Positions 28,806 to 37,361 of a DNA stretch of 64,000 nt are shown here, in pieces (positions within the stretch are counted from its first letter, which is position 1; the number at the start of each line of letters is the position of its first letter). Position numbers and translations under genes: made by a program. The stretch lies in the NCBI RefSeq assembly GCF_020748465.1, contig NZ_JAHZMP010000001.1, forward strand, positions 372,001 to 436,000. The letters run 5' to 3'. This DNA comes from Terrisporobacter mayombei (lineage in GTDB: Bacteria > Bacillota > Clostridia > Peptostreptococcales > Peptostreptococcaceae). Below the pieces are notes generated by a model. That model had not been told where the DNA came from and made no database searches. It was given only the letters and a program-made list of their open reading frames with translations.

Positions 28806-28848
28806 AAGCGGTTATGTATGATACTGGGTACAAACCGCTTATTTTTTT
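28806..28848 (+). terminator. Terminator after the RlmD fragment
   Basis: AAGCGGTT pairs with AACCGCTT across a 19-nt loop, followed by seven T residues on the plus strand. Confidence 0.75.
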
Positions 28849-28938
28849 GTGCCTACAACAATGCACAACACTAATAATCATTTAAGACCGTGTGAACTAT
28901 AGATTTACCAAATATTATGTCTTATAATGTATAATTAT

Positions 28939-28999
28939 AACAGAGTTATTCAGATGAGTATGCATAGCATTAGTAACTATGCTTAAGCAGAACTCTGTT
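28939..28999 (+). promoter_or_regulatory. Structured 5' leader of the diguanylate cyclase gene
   Basis: AACAGAGTT and AACTCTGTT form a 9-bp outer stem around an inner GCATAG/CTATGC stem. The internal loops (14 and 8 nt) are asymmetric. It ends 33 bp before the ATG and begins just after TATAAT-like sequences, so it is probably transcribed. It does not match the c-di-GMP-I or -II aptamers as I know them. Confidence 0.5.
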
Positions 29000-29031
29000 T
29001 CTTATTAGACACGTATAAAGGAGATACCCTA

Positions 29032-30420
29032 ATGATAGATGAAATGAACGTTAATAAAGCTGCCAATATGTATAGTCTAAGGCAAAGTGAACATTCTATG
29101 GACTTAAGTAGCACAGAAGAAATGGTGCATTCGTTAAATAATGAAGGCAAGATTATAGAGGTAAGTCCGTGTTGGTTAAAAACAACTGGCTATGAGAGAA
29201 CTGAGGTAATCGGTCGCTTTTTTGGTGAATTTTTACTTGATGAGAGTCGTGCCGTTGTTTATAATGAATTTTCACATCTAAAAGATTATGGATTCGTAAA
29301 CAACGTACGATTGAAGTTAAAACGTAAAGATGGCGTTGTAATGGAAATTGTACTAAATGGTACTTCCAGATATCAGGAGGATGGTGCTTTTGAACGCACA
29401 TTCTGTGAATGGAGGTCTTTAGACTACTTTATCAACTCAGTAGAAAAAGTGAATCAACTTTTAATTAAAGAAAAATTTTTCAGAATGATTGGATATATCA
29501 AGTCCAATATAACATTATTACTGTTAAAGGGTGATGATTATAATTACTGTGAGTCATTGAGTGAAATACTGAATGAACCTTCTGAGGTAAAGCAAGCTAC
29601 TGTAGAACCAAATGTTGATAAATTTGAAAAACTGGATACAACTCAGATTATACGAATCAATGAGATTAAAGAACAAATAAATGCTAATGAACTGAAAGGT
29701 CAAGTAAATATTCTTAGAAGTGATAGTGAAAGCTATACAGCAGTTATGCGAGTTAATGATGAATTGATACCAAGAAGAGAAAGAATTCTTTTAATTGACT
29801 TTATTTGTTCTGAATATATGTTGAAAGATTGGAAAGAAGCGTTTCTAAATTTATGTAAATTAATTGAATCGGTTACTCAAATGATAAAAACAAATTTAGA
29901 AGTCAAAAGGCTTGTTGGTGAACTTCAAATAGCTTGTGAAACTGACAGGTTAACTGGAATAAATAATAGAATGATACTGGAAAGAATATTATCAAAGCAA
30001 AAGGACTCCTACGATAGATACAAGGAGAAAAGCTCTGTAATAATGGTTGATATTGACTATTTTAAAAACATAAATGATATATATGGTCATAATGTTGGAG
30101 ATAAAGTACTTGTTGAAATAGCATATATTTTGAGAGAAAACATTCGTAAAACAGATGCAGTAGGCAGATGGGGCGGTGAAGAATTTTTGATTGTTTGTGA
30201 GCATACCGGAATAGAGGATGCAATGGTAATAGCTGAATCTTTACGAAATAAAATTGAATGCCATATGTTTGAAGAAAATATTCATCTAACTTCGAGCTTT
30301 GGAGTGGGTGAGTTTTCCGAAGGACTATCAATAGAACAAGTAATAGATACTGCAGATAAAGCATTATATAAGTCAAAACACTCTGGGCGTAATTTAGTTT
30401 GTAGTTGTGAACGGGAATAG
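29032..30420 (+). CDS. PAS-GGDEF diguanylate cyclase
   Basis: 462 aa, soluble. A PAS domain spans about 25-130 (EGKIIEVSPCWLKTTGYERTEVIG), an uncharacterised linker about 135-300, and a GGDEF domain about 310-460 (DRLTGINNR, VDIDYFKNINDIYGH, GRWGGEEFLIV). The active-site GGEEF is intact, and an RKTD I-site lies five residues before it, so product feedback is expected. It makes c-di-GMP from GTP. No EAL or HD-GYP gene is near. As cargo on a mobile element it could change host motility or adhesion. Composition is closer to the RlmD fragment than to the rest of the element. Confidence 0.92.
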   Translation: MIDEMNVNKAANMYSLRQSEHSMDLSSTEEMVHSLNNEGKIIEVSPCWLKTTGYERTEVIGRFFGEFLLDESRAVVYNEFSHLKDYGFVNNVRLKLKRKDGVVMEIVLNGTSRYQEDGAFERTFCEWRSLDYFINSVEKVNQLLIKEKFFRMIGYIKSNITLLLLKGDDYNYCESLSEILNEPSEVKQATVEPNVDKFEKLDTTQIIRINEIKEQINANELKGQVNILRSDSESYTAVMRVNDELIPRRERILLIDFICSEYMLKDWKEAFLNLCKLIESVTQMIKTNLEVKRLVGELQIACETDRLTGINNRMILERILSKQKDSYDRYKEKSSVIMVDIDYFKNINDIYGHNVGDKVLVEIAYILRENIRKTDAVGRWGGEEFLIVCEHTGIEDAMVIAESLRNKIECHMFEENIHLTSSFGVGEFSEGLSIEQVIDTADKALYKSKHSGRNLVCSCERE

Positions 30421-30530
30421 CTACATAACTGTCATAATTACTGCAAAACCGTCTTCTGCAAAACCGAGGAATTTTTATCCGCTAATAATCAAAAGTAGAG
30501 AAGCTAGTATTGGTGCCAGTAAAATTATAT

Positions 30531-30566
30531 AAAAAAAGTCTCCTTTGGATTAGACGACTCTTTTTT
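30531..30566 (+). terminator. Probable terminator after the cyclase gene
   Basis: An imperfect stem (AAAAAAAGTC...GACGACTC) followed by TTTTTT on the plus strand, about 110 bp past the cyclase stop. Confidence 0.5.
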
Positions 30567-30604
30567 AAGTCTTTATATTATAACAATGGTATTTACCCAG
30601 TAGA

Positions 30605-30661
30605 ACTTTCTGATTTTCTTTCTCTGCTATAATAGGCATTGGTGAAAAAAAATCAGAAAGT
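30605..30661. repeat. 13-bp perfect inverted repeat with 31-bp spacer
   Basis: ACTTTCTGATTTT (30605-30617) and AAAATCAGAAAGT (30649-30661), extended by TAG/CTA with one bulge. The spacer contains CTATAAT, a -10-like box. It lies about 0.5 kb from a serine recombinase gene. Confidence 0.7.
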
Positions 30662-31108
30662 CTAAAAAATTAAAGTAAGGTTTATTAGTTGGTGAAAATT
30701 CTGTATATCAGAGCAATAGCTCCATTAAAATCTGCACTCAAATATTATATGAAAAATATCTCTCTTTTTCAATAATTTTTTACTATTTAGAAAAAAGTAT
30801 ATACCTTTTTTCGTAAGCCTTTACATTGTAACAAATATATTCTTACCCCATAGGGCTTCTGGTTCTATATTTCTAATCCTCCACAGTATTTATGCATAAA
30901 ATTTACATAATATTACCCCCTTTTTATTATTTTTTATTAGCTTAATAGTTAGAGTTATTATTTTTTAACTTTAAATACTCTAACCTATCTATTTTAAGCT
31001 TAGTTTCCTTTAGAATATTCTTATCAACTAAAGCATCTTTTTTTAAGTAAGCATAAATGGCTTTAATTAAAATTGTATTTAGAGTTTATTCAATTAAAGC
31101 TATTCTAA

Positions 31109-32121
31109 TGAACATAAGCAGATAATTATTGGATGTTCATTGATTTTAATTACGACATTGGGCATTGTGTAATTCTTCAATCAATTCTTTTTTATATTTA
31201 TAATAACTATTTCTTGCTACTCCTATTAACTTCATTACCTCTGTATCTTTAAGTGATCCATTAAAGTCTTTACTATATTTTTGTATTTGTTCCTTAGCAG
31301 CTATACTTTTTTTAGTAATTAACTTAGTTCCTTTTTCAAGTCCTATCTGTTTACCATTTAATCTAGCCGTTTCAATTCCTTCTTTTGTTCTTTGTTGTAA
31401 ATCCTTAACTTCTTTTTCTGCTTGAATAAACGCTAGTTTTATTTGTTCTTTTGCTAGTGCTAATAAATACTCATTCACACCTTTTAAAATGCTATCCACT
31501 GATGTTCCTGTTAACTCTATATTATTTGTTAATGCTTGCTTGTAAGTAGTTGTATTGATGTGTGGTTCTTTAATAAATATTAACTCTATACCTTTATTGT
31601 ATAACTCTTCATATAGCTTATAACCTTCTTCCACATTTCTACTCATTCTACTTACACTATCAAATACAATTGTGTCTCCTGATTTAACTTTAGATAATAA
31701 CTTATTAAATTCTTTTCTACCTTCTATTTTAGTTCCAGTAAATGATTCTTCTAATATTATTGCACTTGGATACAAATCCTTTATATTTCTTATTTGGCGT
31801 TCTATTGATTGATTTTTAGTTGATATTCTACAATAGCCATAAATTTTACTCATGTTTAAGTACCACCTTCTTATATTACAGTATTAAAATTAATGTTCAT
31901 TTGTTTTTATACTACGATATTAATATACTATAACTAATGAGTCAAGCACTTTTGGTACTTTTTTATTTAGCATTAGTTTTGATACTTTTTAAGACTGTAT
32001 TAAAAAAGGTTCTTTATTTTCTTGAACATTATTGTCTTGTCTAAATATTGTTTTTACTTATATTTTTAGTGATTTTAATGTATTAGTGAATGTTCACGAT
32101 AACAAGTGTTTTGTTGAACAT
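31109..32121. repeat. Six dispersed TGAACAT heptamers around the serine recombinase gene
   Basis: TGAACAT on the plus strand at 31109, 32023 and 32115; its complement ATGTTCA at 31133, 31893 and 32090. Two lie just past the gene end and four in its upstream region; none is inside the gene. Such density is far above what base composition predicts for 1 kb. Confidence 0.65.
31146..31853 (-). CDS. Small serine recombinase (resolvase/invertase family)
   Basis: 235 aa. The catalytic N-terminal domain opens YGYCRISTKNQSIERQI with the nucleophile Ser11 and continues with SFTGTKIEGRKEF and DSVSRMSRNVEEG. The C-terminal region carries a helix-turn-helix-like segment (KDTEVMKLIGVARNSYYKYKK). It is longer than Tn3 resolvases by an inserted segment at about 105-150. 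It may resolve dimers, invert DNA or relax the element. A 40-bp copy of its 3' end occurs at 28248. The region upstream carries heptamer repeats. Confidence 0.9.
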   Translation of the reverse strand: MSKIYGYCRISTKNQSIERQIRNIKDLYPSAIILEESFTGTKIEGRKEFNKLLSKVKSGDTIVFDSVSRMSRNVEEGYKLYEELYNKGIELIFIKEPHINTTTYKQALTNNIELTGTSVDSILKGVNEYLLALAKEQIKLAFIQAEKEVKDLQQRTKEGIETARLNGKQIGLEKGTKLITKKSIAAKEQIQKYSKDFNGSLKDTEVMKLIGVARNSYYKYKKELIEELHNAQCRN

Positions 32122-32201
32122 ACCTAAAACCTAAATTTTGATATATCATTCAAACTCGTATATATCCTCCTATTAATTTCTATATAAGTTTATATCCTAC
32201 A

Positions 32202-33121
32202 TTAATCATTATTCATTAACCTTTTTATCAAATTAATATTTTTACCAGCTAATCTTGGTTTTCTTCGAATAGGATATAGCTCTTTTAGTCTATCTTGAAT
32301 TTCTTCATAAGATTTACCATCTTCCGTCATATAGCTAACCCTTCCTTCTACATTTCTAATGTCTTCTATATCTTCCATACATAAATAGTTTCTTACTGTA
32401 TCATTTGGTTTTAAGTCTAATCCTAAAAAGTCTTTTATATCATTAGATGTCATACCGAAAAGCAATTTATATATGTAATTAGTTTCTTTTGCATAAGTAT
32501 TTTTTCTTCTATCACTAGGATCATGCTCTAAATCACCTTTTTCAATAAAATATTTTATTGTATCTGTAGTTTTTTTCTTTCTTTCTTACCAAGCAATCTT
32601 AGAACATATTGTTCAGCATCTTCACTGCTCAAAATAAGATTTCTCATTCTGAAATAGTCTCTTATTACATTTTTATATATCACCTTAGATTTAGAATCTG
32701 TCATCAGATTTATTAATAAAGAATACCCTTGCTCCGATAGTATAAACAAATTATTAGCTCTATTTACTGAGTTTTGAGTATATATTTTATTACTAATTAA
32801 ATTTTTAATACATGCTTTGTGGTCGTTTGAAACGTCCTCGGATTTTAGGTCTATAATATCTACTCCAAATTCAAAGTATTCATCCCCACTATCAAGTATA
32901 ATATTATTATTTATAAGCTCATTTATTCTTTTTATTTTACTTGTAACTTCAGCTTTATTTAATGGATCTACTGCGTGTAACATTGCTATTTGAGGAACAG
33001 TTAAGATCTTTTGACCTTGACCAAATCCACCATATAGTTCTTTTACAGATGTATTCACATCTTTTATTTTAACATCTGTACCAGTACATACTATATCCCA
33101 TTTTAATTGTATATTACCCAT
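32202..33121 (-). pseudogene. Phage antirepressor-like gene split by a frame change at an A7 tract
   Basis: The first frame (33121 to 32555) encodes 188 aa with an ORF6N/Rha-like pattern (LTVPQIAMLHAVDP, later ILSEQGYSLLINLM, then VIRDYFRMR). It ends KKERKKLQIQ. Moving back one base at the tract A_AAA_AAA (32570-32576) continues KKTTDTIKYFIEKGDLEHDP into the second frame, which runs to 32202 and covers MTSNDIKDFLGLDLKPNDT. The joined product is about 306 aa. Nine bases past the tract is a palindrome CAATAAAATATTTTATTG. It is either a -1 frameshift site or a simple indel. Function by family resemblance only. Confidence 0.7.
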
Positions 33122-33160
33122 TTAGAACCTCCATTATTGTAATTATTTATACTTCATATA

Positions 33161-33259
33161 TTATACGAAATGTTTTCGTTTGTAATCTTCTTTAAGTTTC
33201 TTATTTATGAATTCTATTTGCTCCATTATACCTAATTTATTTAATGTATCTTTATCCAC
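33161..33259 (-). CDS. Very short frame resembling the N terminus of a phage HTH protein
   Basis: A GTG-started frame of 32 codons (DKDTLNKLGIMEQIEFINKK onward), ending after KRKHFV. The pattern is like the first helix of small phage DNA-binding proteins, cut short before the HTH. The ribosome site is weak. It may be only a relic. Confidence 0.3.
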   Translation of the reverse strand: MDKDTLNKLGIMEQIEFINKKLKEDYKRKHFV

Positions 33260-33452
33260 ATTATCATCTCAAATACATTATAAACTACTTTTATAGTTAA
33301 AATGTTACTTATATAAATACTAAAATAAGAGAGGTTTTTAAATAGCTATTTTTATATTTATAAATAAAGGATAAAAGTGTTATTTGGTCTAATATAATTA
33401 ATAGTATAATAGTAAGAAATTTAACAAATAAAAAGTATACGGAGGAAATAAT

Positions 33453-33899
33453 TTGAAGAAATATATACTTATATTATTTTATATTTTATCTACGGTTATT
33501 TTAATAATTGGATGCCAGACAAAAGAGGATACCACAACAAAATACTTAAATACATTTAATGAAGGTCAAAAAATAGCTAAAGAAAATGGATATTCTTTAA
33601 AAAAAGATAAAGATGAATACGATTTAAAATTAGATATTGAAGATGAACATGTATTTTCTATGATTACATCATCATGTAAAGAAGGTGGATATGATGAAAA
33701 TATTATTGAAAAAAACAAAAATAATTTTAAAATTAGTACATATCAATTAAATGAACATTCTAAATTTAATGATGGAATTGTAACATTATCTTTAATAGTT
33801 AGTGAAAATAATTCTATTATTGGTGCATTTTTAAATTACGAAGGATATATTCCTAGTATTACCTCAGTAAAATTTACTGAAAACTTAATTAAAAAATAA
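33453..33899 (+). CDS. Small lipoprotein of unknown function
   Basis: 148 aa with TTG start (33453) after GGAGGAAATAA. The signal peptide is KKYILILFYILSTVILIIGC with lipobox Cys21. The mature part is hydrophilic with alternating strands and no known domain. It is on the plus strand, opposite to the lipoprotein cluster that follows at 36.5-38.8 kb. Expected to be anchored on the outer face of the membrane. Confidence 0.7.
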   Translation: MKKYILILFYILSTVILIIGCQTKEDTTTKYLNTFNEGQKIAKENGYSLKKDKDEYDLKLDIEDEHVFSMITSSCKEGGYDENIIEKNKNNFKISTYQLNEHSKFNDGIVTLSLIVSENNSIIGAFLNYEGYIPSITSVKFTENLIKK

Positions 33900-34166
33900 A
33901 ACCACTTATTTATAAAATTATGTATGGTATTACTATCAGAAATAAATTGAACAAGATTTTCTGTGTTTTCGTAGACATATATATTTAACTTTATACAATA
34001 ATGTGATACTAAATAATTATCTCTCCGTTTATATCTATTACAAAACTATTTCTTTATTATTTGTATTACTTTTGTAATTCATTAATATTTCCTTTTATAA
34101 TATTACTAGATTTTAAGCCATCAAGTTGCTATAATTAAATGTAAATATATATTGGAGGAATTATAA

Positions 34167-34418
34167 ATGCATAATGTATCTAACAATATAATAATACTAA
34201 TAAGTACAATTATATGTTATATCTTATTGAATAAGTTTTATACGTATAAATCATATGAAAATAATAAGTACATAAAAATCAAATCTCTTATGTACGCTTT
34301 TATATTTATGCTAATATTCTATATAAAAGAAGTAATTGGAACATCAGGATCTATATTACTAGGAGCGCTAGGAATATATTTAGTGAACAATATTTTATGT
34401 AAATATTTTGAAAATTAA
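34167..34418 (+). CDS. Small membrane protein
   Basis: 83 aa with GGAGGAATTATAA before the ATG. Three hydrophobic segments are visible, at about 6-20, 41-55 and 60-76. No family recognised. It lies between two terminator-like regions inside the element, so it is probably monocistronic. Confidence 0.6.
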   Translation: MHNVSNNIIILISTIICYILLNKFYTYKSYENNKYIKIKSLMYAFIFMLIFYIKEVIGTSGSILLGALGIYLVNNILCKYFEN

Positions 34419-34436
34419 TAATATGCAAAAGATAAA

Positions 34437-34464
34437 TAAAAAACACTTACATATTTGTAAGTGC
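34437..34464 (-). terminator. Terminator after the 242-aa membrane protein gene
   Basis: ACACTTACA pairs with TGTAAGTGCT; the minus strand then reads TTTTTTATTT. Confidence 0.75.
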
Positions 34465-34473
34465 TGATAATAT

Positions 34474-35202
34474 TTACATATCTATTTTTTCAACCATCAT
34501 AGAAGGTATTGTAATTTCTCCGCCCATTGTAGATGTATAAGTTATTAAGTCTGAGCTTTTACCCATAACTGTTATATAATCATCTTCTAAAACTCTCGAT
34601 GTTACAATTGAACTATTATATACACAATACATTATATTATCATAATCTCCATTTACAGCTAATCTTACTTGAACTTCTCCATCACCTTCCATGACTTGTA
34701 CAACTTTTCCCTTGAATTTAATTTTTTCTCCTACATAATCCTTTGGATTTCTAGCTAGATCCTTATATCCTATTCCTGTATCATAACCTTTTTTCTCTTT
34801 TTCTTCTGCTTTTCTCTTTTCTTGCTCCTCTTCTGCCTTTTTCTTAGCCTGTTCCTTCGCTTCTCTTTTTTCATTCTCTTGTTCTATTGCTTTTTGTTCT
34901 TCTTTTTTCATTTCAAACCATGGTTTGGCTTCATCTAATTTGGATTTTAATTCTTCATTCTCTTCTGATAAATTATTATACTTCTTAACCAAAGAGTTAT
35001 AATCATTTACTAATGAATCATAATTATCTGATATTGCAACATTCTCACTACATAAAATAAAAAATGATATTACTATAAAAAATACTATAATTTTTAATAT
35101 TACTTTCACAGTTCCTTTAATACTAAAGTTTATATCTGTTTGATTTTTTAATTCTTCTTTGATTTTTAACCTAAATTTATTAAAATTATCCTTCATATTC
35201 AT
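34474..35202 (-). CDS. Membrane-anchored coiled-coil protein with C-terminal OB-like domain (annotated elsewhere as toxin regulator)
   Basis: 242 aa. One membrane helix at about 29-48, a long coiled coil at about 55-140 (dense Glu/Lys heptads, KREAKEQAKKKAEEEQEKRK), and a C-terminal globular domain of about 95 residues beginning GIGYKDLARNPKDYVGEKIK and ending TIPSMMVEKIDM. The last domain is the one seen in clostridial proteins labelled toxin regulator; the label has no firm function. A 5' leader motif (AATACAATAATTTAAATTTG) precedes its GGGGG ribosome site, as in three neighbours. Confidence 0.75.
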   Translation of the reverse strand: MNMKDNFNKFRLKIKEELKNQTDINFSIKGTVKVILKIIVFFIVISFFILCSENVAISDNYDSLVNDYNSLVKKYNNLSEENEELKSKLDEAKPWFEMKKEEQKAIEQENEKREAKEQAKKKAEEEQEKRKAEEKEKKGYDTGIGYKDLARNPKDYVGEKIKFKGKVVQVMEGDGEVQVRLAVNGDYDNIMYCVYNSSIVTSRVLEDDYITVMGKSSDLITYTSTMGGEITIPSMMVEKIDM

Positions 35203-35242
35203 TTTTATCCCCCAAATTTAAATTATTGTATTAAAACTAATA

Positions 35243-35492
35243 CTATTCTGCATCATCTGTATTATCGTACTGTGATTCTTGATCCCAACTATTATCAGCA
35301 TTATCCGAATTATTATTTGAATTATCATAATTATCATCATATATTTCTTCTTCACCCGTATTAGAGTTATAATAATACGCACAGTAAGGGCAATTTACTT
35401 CTACATTATTAAAAACACTTATTCTTCTGCCACAGTTAGGACATGGTATTTTACTATCGTCATAATTTCCATTAGATTTATTTTTATTTTTT
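35243..35492 (-). pseudogene. Zinc-ribbon tail in a shifted frame after the membrane protein gene
   Basis: The frame after an A6 tract (35487-35492) encodes KNKNKSNGNYDDSKIPCPNC, then GRRISVF and a second CPYC pair, followed by an Asp/Asn-rich acidic tail. Removing one A would fuse it to the 313-aa protein whose stop is at 35484, giving about 395 aa. No good start codon with a ribosome site exists for it alone. Either a frameshifted C-terminal zinc ribbon or a product made by slippage. Confidence 0.6.
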
Positions 35493-36425
35493 ACTAGACG
35501 CATTTGACTTGCTGCTTGATGATTTTTTGCTTGTTTTATTTGAATTGTCTGATTGCTCATCTTTACTTTCTTCTGTTTCTTTCTTATCCTCTTTTTTGTC
35601 TTCATCATTTTTTGAAGTTAGTAAGTCAACATTTTCATTACATAATTCTTCGCCTGTATCTGCATTCATGATATAAACTCTACCCTTTACATCTTTAATA
35701 TCATCTATTGATTTAACATTTTCATTAGTGCTTGAATTAGTTACCCATTCAACTTGACTATATGCTTTATTCTTAGCAGTTATATCAACTGCCCACATTG
35801 GATCATTCATAACGCCATCTACAGATACATCTTGTAACCCAACTGATATTGTATCATTTGTTTTATTTTCAACTAAAACTTTATATCCAACTGTTTTCAT
35901 ACTTTCATCTTCAGCTGGTTCTAATACTGTAAATTTACACACATCATTATCTAATATAACTTTTTTAGTAAAATTATTATTTTCATTCTTTGTTATTTCT
36001 TTAGTTTCGTTATCATTACCTTTAATAACTTTGTTTCCTATGATACTAGCTCCACCAATTATAAATACCATTACAGCAACTATTATTGTGGCTTTTTTCT
36101 TATCTGTAACTTTGAAGATTAGTGCTCCAGCGAATATTAAATTTAGTATTGACCATATTTGTAAATCTGCATATGAACCAATATTGCATGAACCCGTAAT
36201 ACCTCCAAGAATATAAAATACTATTGCGGTGATTAATACTCCTTTACTTTCTCTTGATGCTAATGTTAATATACCTGATACCAACATTATAATTGCCAAT
36301 ATAAATCCAGCTGTACCACTTACTTCTCCATTATTTACAATTGTATTACCTAATCCTGCTATCATACTTTGTAATCCTACAAATACACTTAAAACAATAC
36401 TTATGATACCTATAACTTTCTTCAT
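35484..36425 (-). CDS. Membrane protein with extracellular DUF4352-like domain
   Basis: 313 aa. Four hydrophobic segments in the first 140 residues, then a beta-sandwich-like region (about 160-265, LDNDVCKFTVLEPAEDESMK through DDIKDVKGRVYIMNADTGEE) that resembles DUF4352-type domains, then a Lys/Ser/Glu-rich tail. The real C terminus may be the zinc ribbon in the next frame. ATG preceded by GGAGGGGGATAATT and the shared leader motif. Cargo gene of unknown role. Confidence 0.72.
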   Translation of the reverse strand: MKKVIGIISIVLSVFVGLQSMIAGLGNTIVNNGEVSGTAGFILAIIMLVSGILTLASRESKGVLITAIVFYILGGITGSCNIGSYADLQIWSILNLIFAGALIFKVTDKKKATIIVAVMVFIIGGASIIGNKVIKGNDNETKEITKNENNNFTKKVILDNDVCKFTVLEPAEDESMKTVGYKVLVENKTNDTISVGLQDVSVDGVMNDPMWAVDITAKNKAYSQVEWVTNSSTNENVKSIDDIKDVKGRVYIMNADTGEELCNENVDLLTSKNDEDKKEDKKETEESKDEQSDNSNKTSKKSSSSKSNASSKK

Positions 36426-36432
36426 AATTATC

Positions 36433-36562
36433 CCCCTCCAATACTTAAATTATTGTATTCAAACGCCATAAGGCGAATAACTCAATTGCAAAAAGCCACT
36501 CATTGGGAATACCTTAGACTCTAAGTTACTCTATTTCATTGGCTTCTACATCTCACTAAATT
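36433..36562 (-). repeat. Repeated 5' leader, copy A (before the DUF4352-like gene)
   Basis: The stretch from the ribosome site back through the CGCCTTATGGCG hairpin to GTAACTTAGAGTCTAAGG is nearly the same as 37969-38090. A shorter version precedes genes at 35202 and 39804. The common core is GAATACAATAATTTAA, which includes a -10-like TACAAT, followed by GGAGG. The far end overlaps the last codons of the next lipoprotein gene. Confidence 0.75.
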
Positions 36563-37166
36563 CATCCTCATTTATGTTATATTTTTTGTATATGTCATTT
36601 TGTTTTTTTATATCTTTATCCGTAAATCTACTAGGAAACTTTTCTAAAGTTTTATTATCTATATGATATAATGATAACTCTTGTAATTGTTTTATTTCTT
36701 TACGTTCACTTTCTGTTATTTTATCGTCTAATATATATGGTATTATTTCAGAATAATAAGCAAATTTTCTTTTTATATTAAATATTTTCTTTTGAGTTTT
36801 CTCATACTTATCATGTTCTTCTTTTTTATTCGTACCTCTATATTCCTGTGCATTTTCATAAAAATTTTTAAACTTACTAATATCCATACTGTTTAATTTT
36901 TCATTATATTCTTTTAATTCATCCTTATAACATTCAAGGTCATCAGAATTAATATTTAGTGTATATTCAATATCAGGAATATCAAATTTCTCAATATATT
37001 CATCTACTCTCTTCTTTATTTGATTAGAGTCCATATTCATACTTTCAATATCTGATTCATAATCACAATATTTCTCCATTTCTTCATTGCTCATTTTGCT
37101 TTGACATCCAACCATAAAACCACAACATACAATTATAAATAATCCTAAACTTAATATTTTCCTCAT
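36546..37166 (-). CDS. Lipoprotein, tandem family member 1
   Basis: 206 aa from the ATG at 37166, which is eight bases after AAGGGG (a GTG nine bases earlier overlaps that site). The signal peptide RKILSLGLFIIVCCGFMVGC ends in a lipobox Cys. The mature part is helical and highly charged and ends NINEDEFSEM. The signal peptide is nearly identical to that of the gene at 38228-38821, and the 3' end is echoed in the spacer at 38065-38090, so this family has expanded by local duplication. Function unknown. Confidence 0.75.
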   Translation of the reverse strand: MRKILSLGLFIIVCCGFMVGCQSKMSNEEMEKYCDYESDIESMNMDSNQIKKRVDEYIEKFDIPDIEYTLNINSDDLECYKDELKEYNEKLNSMDISKFKNFYENAQEYRGTNKKEEHDKYEKTQKKIFNIKRKFAYYSEIIPYILDDKITESERKEIKQLQELSLYHIDNKTLEKFPSRFTDKDIKKQNDIYKKYNINEDEFSEM

Positions 37167-37219
37167 ATAAAACACCCCTTTTTATTGCATTCTAGTATTT
37201 CTTTTAATTCATCTATAAC

Positions 37220-37348
37220 TTAATATCTTCTATCTCCGATTATGTTGTAGACTTCAATTTATATTTCTTTATCATCTTCCTTATAAGGTATAATACATCT
37301 TATTAAATCATTTTTAAGTTCTTCTAATTCAACTCTTTTTTCTTCCAT
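37220..37348 (-). pseudogene. Short frame with an internal TAA between two lipoprotein genes
   Basis: ATG 37348 after AAAGGAATTGA opens a frame MEEKRVELEELKNDLIRCII ending at a TAA (37259). The same frame resumes IEVYNIIGDRRY to a second stop at 37220. Either a 29-aa peptide or a 42-aa protein with one nonsense codon. Confidence 0.35.
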
Positions 37349-37361
37349 AAAATCAATTCCT

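Larger units (their letters stand above)
30421..31145. other. Gene-poor stretch of the element
   Basis: No frame with a supported start. It holds an imperfect terminator (30531-30566), a 13-bp inverted repeat (30605-30661), and two of the TGAACAT heptamers near its right end. Confidence 0.45.

Noticed and set aside
30605..30661. Invertible promoter switch for the nearby serine recombinase
   Set aside because: The 13-bp arms enclose only 31 bp with one -10-like box and no -35; it is more easily read as a hairpin. No orientation evidence exists.
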